Shown here: piece after piece, positions 23,211-35,600 of the stretch
Position numbering within the stretch: position 1 is the stretch's first letter
How the letters are laid out: the number at the start of each line of letters is the position of its first letter
Assembly (NCBI GenBank): GCA_002682825.1
Contig: NOKP01000001.1
Coordinates: 2,134,464-2,198,463 of the forward strand
Direction: 5' to 3'
DNA: 64,000 nucleotides
Origin: Neonectria sp. B-13
Taxonomy: Eukaryota > Ascomycota > Sordariomycetes > Hypocreales > Nectriaceae
Position numbers and translations under genes: made by a program
Notes under the pieces: generated by a model
What the model saw: the letters and a program-made list of their open reading frames with translations, nothing else
Told to the model about the DNA's origin: nothing
Database searches by the model: none

Positions 23211-24732
23211 ATGCCGCTCATCAAGGATCATGGTCGCCAGTACGATCTCGTCGTTTTCGGAGCTACTGGTGAGCGAAAGATGTAGAATTGCCAAACAGAC
23301 AGGGATGCTGACGATGTCATGAGGCTACACCGGCAAGTGGACTGCGGAATATATCACCAGAAGCCTACCTACCGATTTGAAATGGGCGGTTGCAGGCCGC
23401 TCCGAGTCGAAGCTTCAGGCTGTTGTAGATGAGTGCAAGCAACTGAACTCTGATCGGATCGCTCCAGGTATGTCGCAACGTCACTGAACGTGTCCTCTTT
23501 GTGGTTGGAGTGTAGACATATTGCTTGCAGGAACTGACACAACGCAGCAATTGAGGTTGCTAACCTGAATGCCGAGGACTTGAGCGCCCTGGCGAAGAAG
23601 ACCTGTGTGCTCCTAACTACGGTTGGTCCCTACGCCGTCTACGGCGAGCACGCCTTCAAGGCCTGCGCCGAAAATGGAACGCACTACGTCGACGTGACCG
23701 GCGAGGCTGTTTGGGTCCACAAGATGATCAAGAAGTATGAGACGACGGCCAAGGCGAGCGGTGCCACCCTGTTTCCTCAGGCTGGTGTCGAGTCGTCACC
23801 ACCGGACCTCACCACCTGGGCCTTGGCCAATGCCATCCGTACCGAGCTGGGCGTTCCGACCAAGGATGTGAAGCTCAGCCTCCACAACATCAGGTTCGTT
23901 TTGACAGCGATGCTAGCGAGAACCTGACTGACGAGACATAGCTCGACACCATCTGGAGGCTCGCTTGCCACCGCGCTGGGCCTCTTCGATGTGTTCTCCA
24001 TTGAAGAAGTCAAGGCTGCCAGTAGCCCATACGCCCAATCTCCCATTCCTCATGCAGAACCGTCGCGGCCCAAGGATTCCATCTTGGAGAAGATTCTTGG
24101 CGTGCGCACCGTTCCCAACTTGGGTATGTTGACGACATCCCCTATGGGATCGACCGACATTGCTGTCGTTGAGCGGACCTGGGGGCTTCTTTCGGAAACG
24201 CCGTCCAGGAAGGACCAATTTTACGGCCCTCGGTTTACCTGGGCAGAGTATCTCAAGACCCGAAACTGGCTCAGCGGAGTGTTCCTCCATTGGATGCTAA
24301 TGGTAGGCATGGTGCTCCTCGCTTTCGTCCCCCCGGTCAGGGCCCTTCTCAAGCGTCGCGTCTTCCAGCCCGGAGAGGGTGCCAAGAGAGAAGATACGGA
24401 AAAGGAGGAGATCGAGTACCGGGGAGTTGCATACCCGGATTCCGAGAAGGCCACTGGCAAGATCGCCTACTGCAGGACGTTTCACCGAGGCGGCATGTAC
24501 TATTGTGAGTTCCAATGCTCATGTGATGGATGGATGTGATGTGATGGCAGAGGGAACCAGCTAACGGTGCGCAGTGACGGGGATGCTGCTTGCCGAAACC
24601 GCGGCAACGATTCTCGAGGACGACAATGAGCTGGACGGAGGAATATACACACCCGCATGCTTGGGACAGGGCTTGATTGACCGACTCGACAAGGCTGGTC
24701 TCAAGTTTGAGGTCAAACTTCTGGATGCTTGA
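23211..24732 (+). CDS. Saccharopine-dehydrogenase-like oxidoreductase (SCCPDH type, membrane-associated)
   Basis: This family has a Rossmann fold and resembles saccharopine dehydrogenase but is usually not the lysine-pathway enzyme; substrates are mostly unknown, and members associate with membranes or lipid droplets. Exons 23211-23268, 23324-23467, 23548-23893, 23942-24504 and 24575-24732 give 422 residues, close to the family length. Seen: an N-terminal nucleotide-binding motif YDLVVFGATGYTGKW with the first intron inside it; AVAGRSESKL; LLTTVGPYAVYGEHAFKAC; HYVDVTGE; the SSPPDL and STPSGGSLAT segments; and a hydrophobic stretch WMLMVGMVLLAFVPP near residue 290 that may anchor it in a membrane. 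The first intron uses an unusual ATGAG acceptor. Function beyond a nucleotide-dependent oxidoreductase is not inferred. Confidence 0.88.
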
Positions 24733-25381
24733 GCGGGATGGGTGAGATGCGCGATGCGGACATAGTGGGGAAGTAGACAAGGGCAACTCTTTGCCTTGAG
24801 GTTACGAAATTTGATGAAAGTGGGTGTAAGAAGAAGTACCGACAGACTCATCTTCCACTTTGATTAATTATGAACATGTCATTGTTTATCCTCGTGTGAA
24901 ATACATAGCGGGCGTTGTTTAATTCCACCCAAGTGTGGACTCCACGGCCCCTGAGCATAGTACTGACGTCCGTCTCAGCAATTGACCGTGGTGACTACTG
25001 TGGAGGCTGCTTTAGTGGCATGGCCCACCTGGAAACGCCCCCGCAGTAGCTCTCCTTAGTGGGTCTGCGGTGGCCCATCAGGTCGACAAAACCTTCCCGG
25101 GCACTGTGGCAGAACGTCATCACCAGTCATTGGATTCGACTCGTCCCCCAAAAGGTTCTTCACTCAATCCGGGTCCATGCCGCTTTGCTACTTTTGTCAC
25201 CATCCAAACGTCGCCATTGTCGCCAGAACCACGTCCATCTCGAACTTGGAACTCACCCGCCCTTGAGGCCAGGGACATGCACCTCCTCCTTTGATTCTCG
25301 CATGCGGCTTGCTGGCCTTGATCCACCATCTGTATCCTCTCTCCTCTCACCTCTCACCGAGCGCTGCCGACCCAATCCGAA
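24733..25381. other. Spacer between the oxidoreductase and the Rmd1/Rmd8-like gene
   Basis: About 650 bp holding the 3' end of one gene and the promoter and leader of the next. The leader just before 25382 is rich in CTCTC. No further gene seen. Confidence 0.6.
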
Positions 25382-27086
25382 ATGGAGCCTCACACCACCA
25401 CCACCGCGCCCGACGCGACAGCCAGTGAGGCCACGCCTCTTCTGCCCGCCGTTGCGACTCGCCCCAAGGGAAACCGCACCGTCACATTCAGCGACAACCC
25501 CGTCACCCGCACCATCGAGCCTATCCGACAGCAATTGCCAGCTCGAAGCCCTCACCACCACCATCCCCATGCGCCCGTCTCCGCCAGCTCGGCTAGTGCC
25601 GCCAGTGGCCCTCCCATGCTCGCCGCCCTCAACAACAAGCTCCGCCGACGGAACAGCCAGACCACGGTGCCTGCCGTCGCGCAATTGGGCCTCGGACCCA
25701 AGCTCGGCCCCCAGCGAAGCACTAAGAAGACGGAGAAGCTCAAGCTCTTGCCGAACCCTGATATCGATGGGGAGATAGAGGACGAGGAGAGTGGGAGGGA
25801 TGTCTACTCCCAGTACACGCGGATCAAAGATCCCATGGCGCGTAGAGATGCCGCGCGACTGGGAAAGGCTGATCGCAAGCGGCTACCCCGTGTAACGGCC
25901 TACTGTACTGCCAATCGATACGAGATGGACGGCCTGATGCGCTTCCTCAAGGGAAGGGGCAAGTCGAGGGGCGCAGTCCCAAAGCTCATCGACGAATGCA
26001 TATATACACCTTATAACTACGCCAAGAGCCCCCGAAACCGCTCAGATCCCGTTCAGAACTACGAGCGACGACACTCTACGGGAGGAGAGGCCATCGACGG
26101 AGGGCATAGCAGAGAAGACCTGATAGACCTCCACCAAAATGGCTCCGAGTCCGGCAACGGGTTCGGTGGGTACAATGGCCATGTTGACAGAGATATGGGC
26201 CACCTATCCAGTGAAGATATTCTGGCGTCGGGTATAGACAACGAGAGCGCCATCGCAGATACCAACCCCGACTTCGATACTCAGATTCATACGCCCGAGG
26301 TCTTCCTATTCGACTACGGAGTTGTAGTGATCTGGGGCATGACGGAGTCGCAGGAAGCCAAGTTCCTCAAAGAGATTTCTAAATTCGAAACGGAGAAGCT
26401 CGCACCCGACGATGTTGAGACGGAGCTGTTCAACTTTTACTACACGAGAGAGTACCAGGCTCGGATCTACAACGACTTCATCACACTACGTGACAAGAAC
26501 AACTACATGACCAAGCTGGCAATTTCCCATGCACTGGCACAGAGCGTCAAGGTAAGTAAGACGTGGACTTGCCACGCCAAACGATGCTAACAGTTTTGCC
26601 AGACTTCGCTGTTCGAAGAGCTGATTGCCTCAACGGTCGAGACTTGCAAGGACATCCCCACCCAGATCGCTCTGACCGGCAAGATCGCGCTGCGCCGCTC
26701 CCAGATCAACATGCAGATCGGCGAGCTGTTCATCCTCCGCATCAACATCCATCTCAACGGCTCCGTTCTGGACACGCCGGAACTGTTCTGGGTTGAGCCC
26801 CAGCTGGAACCCGTCTACCAGGCCGTCAGAAGCTACCTCGAGATGGACCAGCGAGTAGGTCTCCTGACCGAACGCCTCGACGTCATCGCCGATCTGCTGG
26901 CGGTGCTCAAGGGCGAGTTGAGTCACGGACACGACGAGAAGCTGGAGTGGATTGGTGAGTGCCCCACTGGGATGTTCCCATCAGTTCCCGCAGAAACTAA
27001 TCCACGACGTAGTCATCGTTCTCATTGCCGCAGAGATCCTAGTTGCTGCGGTAAACATTGTGGTGGATTTGTACATGGGGGAGTAG
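25382..27086 (+). CDS. Rmd1/Rmd8-family (DUF155) protein with C-terminal membrane anchor
   Basis: Yeast Rmd1 and Rmd8 were found as needed for meiotic division, and fission yeast relatives bind Sad1; the biochemical role is unclear. Exons 25382-26551, 26603-26954 and 27013-27086 give 531 residues. Seen: a disordered Ala/Pro/His-rich N terminus; the family block RVTAYCTANRYEMDGLMRFL near residue 175; an Asn/Gly-rich linker; the DUF155 core from VFLFDYGVVVIWGMTE (about 310) through ISHALAQSVKTSLFEE and WVEPQLEPVYQ; and a C-terminal hydrophobic helix VIVLIAAEILVAAVNIVV ending four residues after. That tail suggests anchoring in an internal membrane. The start is the first ATG with a long clean frame. 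It converges on the HMG-box gene. Confidence 0.88.
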
Positions 27087-27451
27087 ACCAGCTCCTCAAC
27101 GGCGTTTCTTTGTCTGGTCGTCCTGTTGAGAAGGCATGGTCGGTGGCGGGGGCATTGCGTGTAATTTTTTTTAAACTGGGAGCAGCAGGCCATCACGCAC
27201 TTACATTCCAGAGCTCCAGTGTAAATATACAATATAAGATAGAAGGGCTTCGCGGCAGGGCTGAACATGATTCGCGACGAGGGTATTTTTTTCTTGTGCT
27301 TCCCTTCTTCCTTTTCTAGATGGCGCAAGTTGGCAAGGACCAATTCCACATGCAAAGCCTAAAAGACTCTCTGGCCGAGTCATTAATGTGACAGATGAAC
27401 CATTATCCCACCGAGAACGCCTCCCTGAAAAGCCCTTGATTGGGCTGTAGC
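27087..27451. other. Convergent 3' spacer
   Basis: 365 bp between two convergent stop codons. It should hold both 3' untranslated regions; an AT-rich AATATACAATATAAGATAG patch lies near 27222-27241. Confidence 0.6.
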
Positions 27452-28571
27452 TCACTCTTCAGCCTTGTCACCCGCTTGAGTGTCCTGATCTTCAGTGTCG
27501 TCGTAGTTGCCCATCTCGACATCCTCATCCTGGGCTTGGGGCTTCTTTGCCTCTTCGGGCTTCTCGTCCTTGTCGTTCTTGTCATCATCATCATCCTCCT
27601 TCTCATCCTCCTCCTCCTCCTTCTCCTCCTCCTTCTCCTCCTTGTCGTCCCCATCATCCTTGTCATCGTTGGCCTCCTTGTCGTCATTTCCCTCCTTATC
27701 CTCCTTCGGGGAGGATAGCTTCTCCTTCTCAGCCTCCTTAGCCAGCGCTTGCTCGAACTTGGTTTGGAACTCCTCCTTTTCAGAGTCGGGGAGTTCCTTC
27801 CAGCTGCGAGCTAGCTCATCCTCAACGTCCAGGTCGTCGTCATCGCCCTCGTTTTTCTTGGCTTCGAGAGCAGGGCGGTTCTCGTCGCAGTAAATTTCGA
27901 AGGCATCGGCGGGCTTTTTGGAGGACCCAGATACGCCATTGGCGCGGGCATCCTTGGCTTGGCTGTCGGCAGGGTGGGAGGCAGTCTCGGAGATGGGTGA
28001 CTGGGCTTGGTTGGTAGTGAAGGAGCCGGCGGTGGCCTTGGCATCGACGTCGACGGCCATGGACTTGCGATGGCCTCGCTTGGTGCGCAGTGGCTTATCC
28101 TTGGGCTTCCGGGGGTTAACCATCAACTCAGCTAAACTGGCGAGGTCCTATTCCAGGAGGACACAAGTATCAACATTGAAACAGGGTGAGAAAGGGGACG
28201 AAGGCGTTCGCCAGCAGAGGTGCGATTCTGAAAGCAAGGAAGAGAGACATAGGAGAAAGAGGTGTCCGTACCGTAGGGGGCGGGCTGGGGCTGCCGTCAG
28301 AGTCTTCCACGTTGGTGCTGGTCCGCTTGGCGAGCTGCTCGAGCAGGAAGGCGCGCTCTATCCTGAGTTTCTCGACCTGGCGCTTGATGCGCGCGAGGCG
28401 CAGGCGGGCGGCATCGTTGGCGTCTTCGACCTCGTTGGTGCGGTTCTTGAGCTGGACGCACTTCCGTCGGTAGGCCTCCTCGACGGAGGGAGGGAGGGTT
28501 GATGGGATAGCTGATGAGGGGCGAGGAGGGAGGTCAGCTTCGGGGGCTTTCCGCTTCAGAGTAATGGGCAT
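27452..28571 (-). CDS. HMG-box protein resembling an INO80 complex subunit (Nhp10/Nht1-like)
   Basis: Exons 28571-28272 and 28147-27452 give 331 residues. Seen: an N-terminal coiled coil (EAYRRKCVQLKNRTNEVED to ERAFLLEQL) like that of INO80F/TFPT; a basic stretch PRKPKDKPLRTKRGHRKS; one HMG box (KKPADAFEIYCDENRPAL ... DELARSWKELPDSEKEEF); and a long, extremely acidic Asp/Glu/Lys tail. Yeast Nhp10 and fission yeast Nht1 are HMG-box members of the INO80 chromatin remodeller, and the pairing of this coiled coil with an HMG box suggests the same role, an inference. ATG 28571 was chosen over an in-frame start at 28718 because the extra segment looks like untranslated leader. The acidic tail generates spurious open frames on the other strand. 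Confidence 0.78.
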
Positions 28572-29626
28572 CGCGGAAGACGGTAGAGAATGGTACGTTG
28601 GATGGTTGGGATGGACGATGGCGCAAAAGCGAATGGGTTGGGGGAGACTGGGGAGCGGGTGATGCAAGGGAGAGAAGAGGGTGCAGACGGGCTCGAGCCT
28701 GGTCTCGTGGGCTCCCAAGGCTGAGATTCAGGTCGGATGCAGGGCGAGACGGAACCGAGTCAACCGACGCGGAGGATGCAGACAGGTGAGGTAGACAGTT
28801 CGGAGTCGGAGGCTCAGGTGCAGGTGCAGGTGCATGTGCAGGTTATAGGGCCGGAAATGCGCGAAAAGCAAGAGACCAGGGCTTACCGGGCATGATGGGC
28901 GGCCACCCAGTGTCCGTGTGGTGTTTGTTGGTGGATGGTGTACGGTGTGTTCGGGAGAAGGACCGTGGGCTTGCGCTGGCCGCGCTGCGTTTGCGCAGTT
29001 ACAATTCCAGCTCCGGTCTCAACAACAAGCTCCGGCGACGGCGAAGGCGACGGCGCGACAGGTGCAACACGGCGCAATTGGCAAGAGGGAGTGATTCGGA
29101 TTGTTTGGCGTTGGCGGATCGGGCGTGGGTCAATGACTGGCCGTCGAGGGAGGAAATGAGATGGGAGAAAGGAGATTGTTTGAGGAGGATTGCGAAGATG
29201 CAATGCGCGTCAGAAAATGTCCCTTTGGCCCATCACCACCACTAATTAAAGCCAGGTACCGCGCACCAAGGTGGTTCGGACGGGGAGCTTCACAGCCACA
29301 GCCACCCAGGGAAGACGAGGCTGAAATGAGCTGAGTGCCGGTCTGTGGCGTCACTGGAGGGAGCCGGATTAACTCACAGCGCGCCTCTCAAGGCTGCCAC
29401 CCAACCTGAGGATCCACCTCATTGAGGAAGGGACCATCCGTCAGTGGAAAGTACTAACCCCACTAAACCTACCAGTGACCACAGAAGGTCTTGGATTGCC
29501 CAAGATTTTCTGAGCCAAAGGTGGGAGACTGAAGCTAGCGACGACCTCCTCCAAAACCTCCAACCTTTCAACCCCTGAGCATCCCGCCACGACCAGACTC
29601 GCTCGCAGTGTCTAGTGGTAGCCAGC
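28572..29626. other. Divergent promoter region between the HMG-box gene and CCT theta
   Basis: About 1.05 kb with no supportable gene. A GGTGCA hexamer run occurs at 28817-28839. Confidence 0.6.
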
Positions 29627-29897
29627 ATGTCGCTCAACATCCCCAACGCCCCCAACGCGGGCCTCTTCAAGGGTGGCTACAACAAGTAGGTCCTGCTTCT
29701 CGTGTTTGTCCCTGGTCTTCTTCCCGCCTGTCGTCGATGTGTTTGTGTGTGTGGTTGAAGCTCCCCGCCACTTCCCCTCCACGCACACACATCCACCACT
29801 TTATATCCTGCTCTACCACTGCCTCTTCCTCTACCTCTACAACCACCACCGCCATCATACGCATACACACACATACACACATACACACACACACACA

Positions 29898-29937
<40 letters not shown>

Positions 29938-31667
29938 CTTGCTAAACATCATCCTGCTCTCCTCCAGCTACGATTCCGAAGATGGCGCCGTCCTCCGCAA
30001 CATCGACGCCTGCCGCGCCATCGCCTCCACCGTTCAGACCTCACTCGGCCCCTACGGTCGCAACAAGGTCGTCATTAACCACCTCCAGAAGATGATCCTG
30101 ACCTCGGACGCCGCCACCATTCTCCGTGAACTCGATGTCGTCCACCCCGCCGCAAAGCTCCTCGTCATGGCTTCTCAGCAACAAGAGGCTGAGATGGGCG
30201 ACGCCACCAACTTCGTCATCGTCCTCGCCGGCGAGCTGCTCCGAAAAGCCGAGGACCTGCTGCGCATGGGTCTCAAGGCCGCTGATATTGTCATCGGCTA
30301 CGAAAAGGCCCAGAAGTTCGCCCTCGATACCCTCGAGGAGCTCGTTGTCGACAAGGTCGAGGACATCCGTGATCAGGAAGAACTCAGCAAGGCCATCAGC
30401 ACCGTTATTGCCAGCAAGCAGAACGGAAACGAGGATTTCCTTGCCGACCTTGTCTCTGAGGCCGTCCTTGCCGTCCTGCCCAAGAACCCCGCCAACTTCA
30501 ACGTTGACAACATCCGCGTCGTCAAGATCATGGGCGGGAGCTTGGAACAGAGTCGAGTCGTCAAGGGCATGGTCTTCCCCAAGGAGCCCCATGGCTCCGT
30601 CAAGAAGGCCAGCCACGCCAAGGTTGGTGTCTACACCTGCCCCATAGATACCAGCCAGACCGAGACCAAGGGAACGGTCCTCTTGCACAACGCCAAGGAG
30701 ATGATGGACTTCACCACGGGCGAGGAGTCTCAGCTTGAGACCATCATCAAGGAGCTCTACGACTCTGGCCTGCGCGTCGTGGTCTGCGGCGACCGTGTTG
30801 GTGACCTGGCCCTGCACTACCTTAACCGCTATGGTATTCTCTGCCTCCGAATCCTCAGCAAGTTCGAGCTGCGAAGAGTCTGCCGCGTTGTTGGCGCCAC
30901 CCCCCTTGCCCGGCTAGGTGCTCCCATGCCCGATGAGATGGGCAGCATCGACGTTGTCGAGACCCTCGAGATTGGTGGCGACCGAGTGACTGTGTTCCGA
31001 CAGGAGGATGAGGTTACGAGGACCGCTACCTTGGTCCTGCGTGGTGCTACTCAGAACCATCTCGACGACATCGAGCGAGCTGTTGACGACGGCGTCAACG
31101 TTGTCAAGGCCATCACACGGGATCCCCGACTTGTCCCTGGCGCTGGTGCCACAGAGATTGAGCTGGTTGAGAGGATACAAGCCCACGGCGAGAAGACCCC
31201 TGGTCTTAGCCAATACGCCATCAAGAAGTATGGTGAGGCCTTCGAGGTTGTGCCCCGACTCATCGCCGAGAGCGCTGGTCTGGACGCAACCGAGGTTCTG
31301 AGCAGGTTGTATGCTTCTCATCACAACAGCGAGGACTGGGACACTGGTGTTGATATCGACGTAAGCATGTCCTGCGCTTGACTCCATGAATTCATTTGAC
31401 TTACACCTTCAGAATGACGATAACACCGGCACCCTGGACGCCAAGGACGAGGGTATCCTCGATCTGCTCGTCTCCAAGAACTGGGCCATCAGGCTCGCCA
31501 CCGAGGCTGCCCGGACAGTCCTCTCCGTCGACCAGATCATCGTGGCACGACAGGCCGGTGGACCTAAGCCCCCCGGCCCCAACCCTGTATGTTCCCGTTC
31601 TCAACTGTGATCTCTCCCACTACTGGCCGTTACTAATCGCTTTTTACAGGGCTGGGATGAGGACTGA
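29627..31667 (+). CDS. cct8: T-complex protein 1 subunit theta (CCT8)
   Basis: CCT8 is one of the eight subunits of the cytosolic chaperonin TRiC/CCT, which folds actin, tubulin and other proteins. Exons 29627-29685, 29968-31360, 31413-31586 and 31650-31667 give 547 residues, the family length. Seen: start MSLNIPNAPNAGLFKGG; the ATP-site region TSLGPYGRNKVVI; the MGDATNFVIVLAGELL phosphate loop (Ala where many CCT subunits have Gly); GSLEQSRVVKGMVF; VGATPLARLGAP; RTATLVLRGAT; and RLVPGAGATEIEL. The last exon encodes only GWDED. Intron 1 is long for this genome (282 nt) and holds a composite CA/TC microsatellite. The gene is intact. Confidence 0.96.
29862..29932. repeat. Composite (CA)n-(TC)n microsatellite in cct8 intron 1
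   Basis: An interrupted ACAC/ATAC tract with nine clean AC units at 29883-29900 passes directly into sixteen TC units at 29901-29932, about 35 nt upstream of the 3' splice site. The TC tract could act as an unusually long polypyrimidine tract. Confidence 0.95.
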
Positions 31668-32637
31668 TTAATGACCGCGTGTGGAAAGGGGTAGGCAAGG
31701 GAACGGTTCAATGTAAAAACCCTCGAGGCACGGATGGTTAGATATCCCCAACGAGGCGACTTATGCATTTGCAGGCGGATAGATGCAAAATGAAATGTAC
31801 GCGGCGTGCAAGAGAGTTGCTACGCCCATTGCCTTGACTACCAACCCAGCCTGGAGATTTCTTGATAAGAGTACACCAAGGGTCACCCAGTAATGTCGCA
31901 TACCGTCACGAAAAACGTGATATAGTCTAGCCTTTGTTGAAGTGATATGCATATCCTTTGACAGCCAATTCTTAACTGACAGGATTCCGAGGGTGAGAAA
32001 GTTTGCAGGTTCAGCTCGTAAATTCTTAAACATTGCGCATATCTAGCTAGCCAGGTACAAGTATATAGCAAAGTGTATATACATACATCGTTCAGAACCG
32101 CTCGGCAATTGAATTATTTATGATACAAGGGAAACTTAGCAGCTGGGAAGGTACCAGTGATATATGCTAAGATGCGCAAAAAATAGAGACCAACAACTAA
32201 ATGGCCCAAGAGGGTGCGAGCCTCGTTTCAGAACGCCCCTTTCTTCTCTTCCAACAGATACGAGGCTTGCATAAGACAGCCTGAAACCAACCAAGGATCT
32301 TAGACAGGCGATAGACGGCGATCGAACAAACAAGCCCAGCAAGTAGAAGCAAAAGACGAGATATGAGATTGGCCCGACTGGGCATGGGGTATTGCTCAAC
32401 TCCCTGAGTAGGAGGGTGTTGGAATGGGGTATGATGATGTGGTATCAATATCCAAACAAGCAGAACAAGCGCATGAGTCACACGCCGCATAAAATGCAGT
32501 TATAGAAAGGGGACATGAAAAACGTCCAGGAATTGAGGTCGTTAGGGGTCGTAAATCAAGTCGGAAGCCAGACGCCAACCGTGCCGCGCCGATAAATGAT
32601 GCTGGAGAAAACCAGTGTCAAAAAGAGGGAGAAAGGC
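31668..32637. other. Convergent spacer between cct8 and the Ste5/Far1-like gene
   Basis: About 970 bp, more AT-rich than its surroundings, with TATATA patches near 32060-32090. It should hold two long 3' ends. No gene or RNA recognised. Confidence 0.6.
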
Positions 32638-35600
32638 TTAGGCCTCCTCCATGATGCCAACTTCGCCCCCGCCATCCTCGCGCCATTCACGGCTCCTCTC
32701 CGTGAGGCGTTTCACGCCACCAACACGAGCAGCCCAGAGACCCTCGATCGGGGTGCGGAAGGTGAAGGCGCGTTGTGAGCTGATGACGCCAATGGCCTGC
32801 AGGACAGCCTTGCGGCTGTCGCGGCTAAAGACGGCCGGGTGGTTGATCCACTCCAAGCTGCTCTCAAGCTCCAAGTCCAAGGCACCGACAGTGGTAGCAT
32901 CTATGCCAGCACCGAGACCCAGGCCGTCGTTGGAGCGGCTGCGATTGATCTGCGAAGAAGGGAAACCGTTGGCGCCAGATGATGTCGCGGATGCCGGCGG
33001 CGAGGGGCTGTGCTTGCGATCGGGGGTGGTGGAGAGACCAGGCGAGCCATCGTTAGCGGGATGGGGTGTCGAGGGCGTCGACCTGTTGTTCATGGGAGGG
33101 ATGGGAGGAAGACCACCCTTTCCGAGCCCCTTCAAGATGGAACGGGTCTCGTTCAAGAGAGTGTGGGCACGGTCGTGCTGCCCGCGGCTTACCAAAGTAA
33201 GAGCCCGGGTAAGCATATCGGAGGTGAGCAGTTCCATACGGCGCTGAACGATGCTGGGGTGGGGCGGAATGGGCGGCGAGTTTTGCCAGGGCTTTTTCGA
33301 GTTTGAAGTGGCTGGTAGCATAGTAATAGCCAACAGAGATGGTCGAGGCATGTGGGTTACCGTGCCGTCGCGCAAGATGTCGCCCCAGGTGAGGTCTGCC
33401 TGAATCAGGGGAACCTCCTCAACAGAGACGGTTCTCTCACCATCGGTGTCCACCGAACCGCCGAGAGCCTCTAGACCCGAAACAATGTTGTCCCATGGGT
33501 CTTGAGGGAGTTGCTCCTGGGACGCGTTATCTGGGAGTATGACCAGCTGAACAAGAATGTCTCGCTTGTCACCGAATCGAAGGTCGCCAAGCGAGGCTTC
33601 TGCATCGCGTCCAGTGGCTCGCTTGGTGATCTGTAGCGCGCCGCTGATTTTGTGAAACTTGGCTGGTGAGCCCTCAGGCAATTTGAGCTTGAGCTTGACG
33701 TTTTGGTGAGACTGGGTCTGCATGCTACCAAGACAACCCGCGAGACACTCTCGAAGCATCATCCAGTCCTTGACGTATGTGTACGATGCCTTAGTCCGGG
33801 TGGAGAGCTCGATCATAGTATCGGGCTTGTGGGTCATGCCGAGGCCGAAAGAGTGAATAGAAATCTTGGCAGCTTCGGCTCTCGAGACCACAAAGTCGAC
33901 ACTATCGGCATCGGACGTGGATGCATCGCTGATCAGCATGATGGATGCAATGGGGTTATTGTGCTTTCGTTGCATGAGCAAGTCCATAGCAACATTGGCG
34001 CCTTCAACCACGTCGGCACGGTGGCTCTTCTGGCCGACGGGCTTGATTGACGATAGAACGTTGCTCCAGCCTGGCCAAGCCTTCGTGGTCATGCCGACAA
34101 TGGGAACACCACCACCTCCAGATCCAAACGTCACTAGGCCCATGCGATCTCGCTCACCAAGAGTGTTAACCATAAATTTCAAGGCATCGCGGACGAGATT
34201 GATCTTGACTCCCTGCATAGAAGAAGAGATTGGGACAACAATAACGACGTCGATGGGCACATGGATAGAGTTCAGCACCGGACTCTTGGGGAAGTTCGTG
34301 TACTCGGTGGGAGCAGTCGTGGCGGATCGGGCACCGCCCCAAGAGGAGGCAACCGAAGAGACTCTTTGTGGGCGTCGCTGCCAGTCAAGTTCTTCGTCCG
34401 TCTCCGATGCTTCTCCGCGATCAAAGTCAGGGGTCCGCCCGGGTGAAGTTTCGACGGCATTCAAGTCCACGAGAGCCTGCTGCCACAATTTGAGCTGGTT
34501 CCTGTTTTCAAATCTGAGGTGGAACTGGGGCAACTCCGCAACAGAGAGACTTAGAGTCAGAACATTTTCGTCGATCGTCCCAGTCTCTGTCACTTCGTTG
34601 AGATGCTTCTTGATGAGAATTGATCCCTTCAGCGTGCATCGCGTCGTTTTGCGGGGGGCGCCATTCTCATCCCATTGCTGCGCCAGCGGTGCCGGAAGCT
34701 TCTTCTCCTTAACGCAGATAAGCATCTCGGCGAACAGGAAGCATTCCAGCTCCTGCCATGATACTTTATCTTTGCCGACTCGTAGGGTACCGTAAAGTCT
34801 CAGTTTTCCGAACCTAGGAATAGTTAGCTATTGTGTCTGCTTGGGGGTCACCGACTTGACAAGAAAAACATCACGACTTACCGGCTAAAGTCTAGGCCGT
34901 GCCAATTGTCTACGCGACTGCGTAGGCTCTCCGTCATCTCCTCCAACACCTCTGCCGACTCATAGGGATAGAATCGTGGCGCGCTGCGAGCAGGAGACGG
35001 TGGGCGAGCACCGAAAGCTTCTTCAATGCGACTGACACTTGGAGTGGGCTGCGGAGCCGGCACACCTAGATCTTCAGGGTCGGGTCTCCATTTGTTGTCG
35101 GGTACCTCAACGGTGACTAGGCAAGTGAGGGTCTGCTGTTGTCGCGAGCGGTTCATGGTGGGGAATTCTGAGCGAACAGTAACGATCGGTGCCGGGATAG
35201 GATTGCGAGTAATGGGACGAGGGCTCGCAGGTGTCGTCTCCATGGCCTGAACATCGTAATCGTGTCGTCGAGGAGGCCCGCTCTGAGTAGTCTCGGGATA
35301 TCCTCCAGATGATGCTACTCCAGTAGCCTCGCTGTCACTCCGAGCATGACGTGAAGGCCCATATCGTTCTGATGAGGGTGCCTCTCGACTATCTCTGAGA
35401 CCACGTGCGGCACTATCCCGACCGCTGTTGACCTGTTGATGTTGCGGTTGATGTTGTGGTTGATACTGCTGCTGCTGCTGCTGAATTTGTCGCCTTTGAC
35501 TGCTCTCAAGGCTAGGCGGTCGCACCGTCTGATTGTCCCATGGCGTTGCTGTAGGGGTCGGTGATAGAGCTGCCCTGGAGTCAATGTTGACAGACCGCAC

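Noticed and set aside
27440..27893. Plus-strand frames rich in Leu/Ser/Ile opposite the HMG-box gene
   Set aside because: They are the complement of the acidic Asp/Glu/Lys-repeat tail and mimic hydrophobic or Ser-rich proteins by codon complementarity.
29606..29640. GTCTAGTGGTAG, A-box-like sequence just before the cct8 start
   Set aside because: No T-arm or acceptor stem; it overlaps the leader and start of cct8.
30041..30817. 258-codon minus-strand frame opposite cct8
   Set aside because: A shadow of the strongly codon-biased cct8 coding sequence; no independent features.
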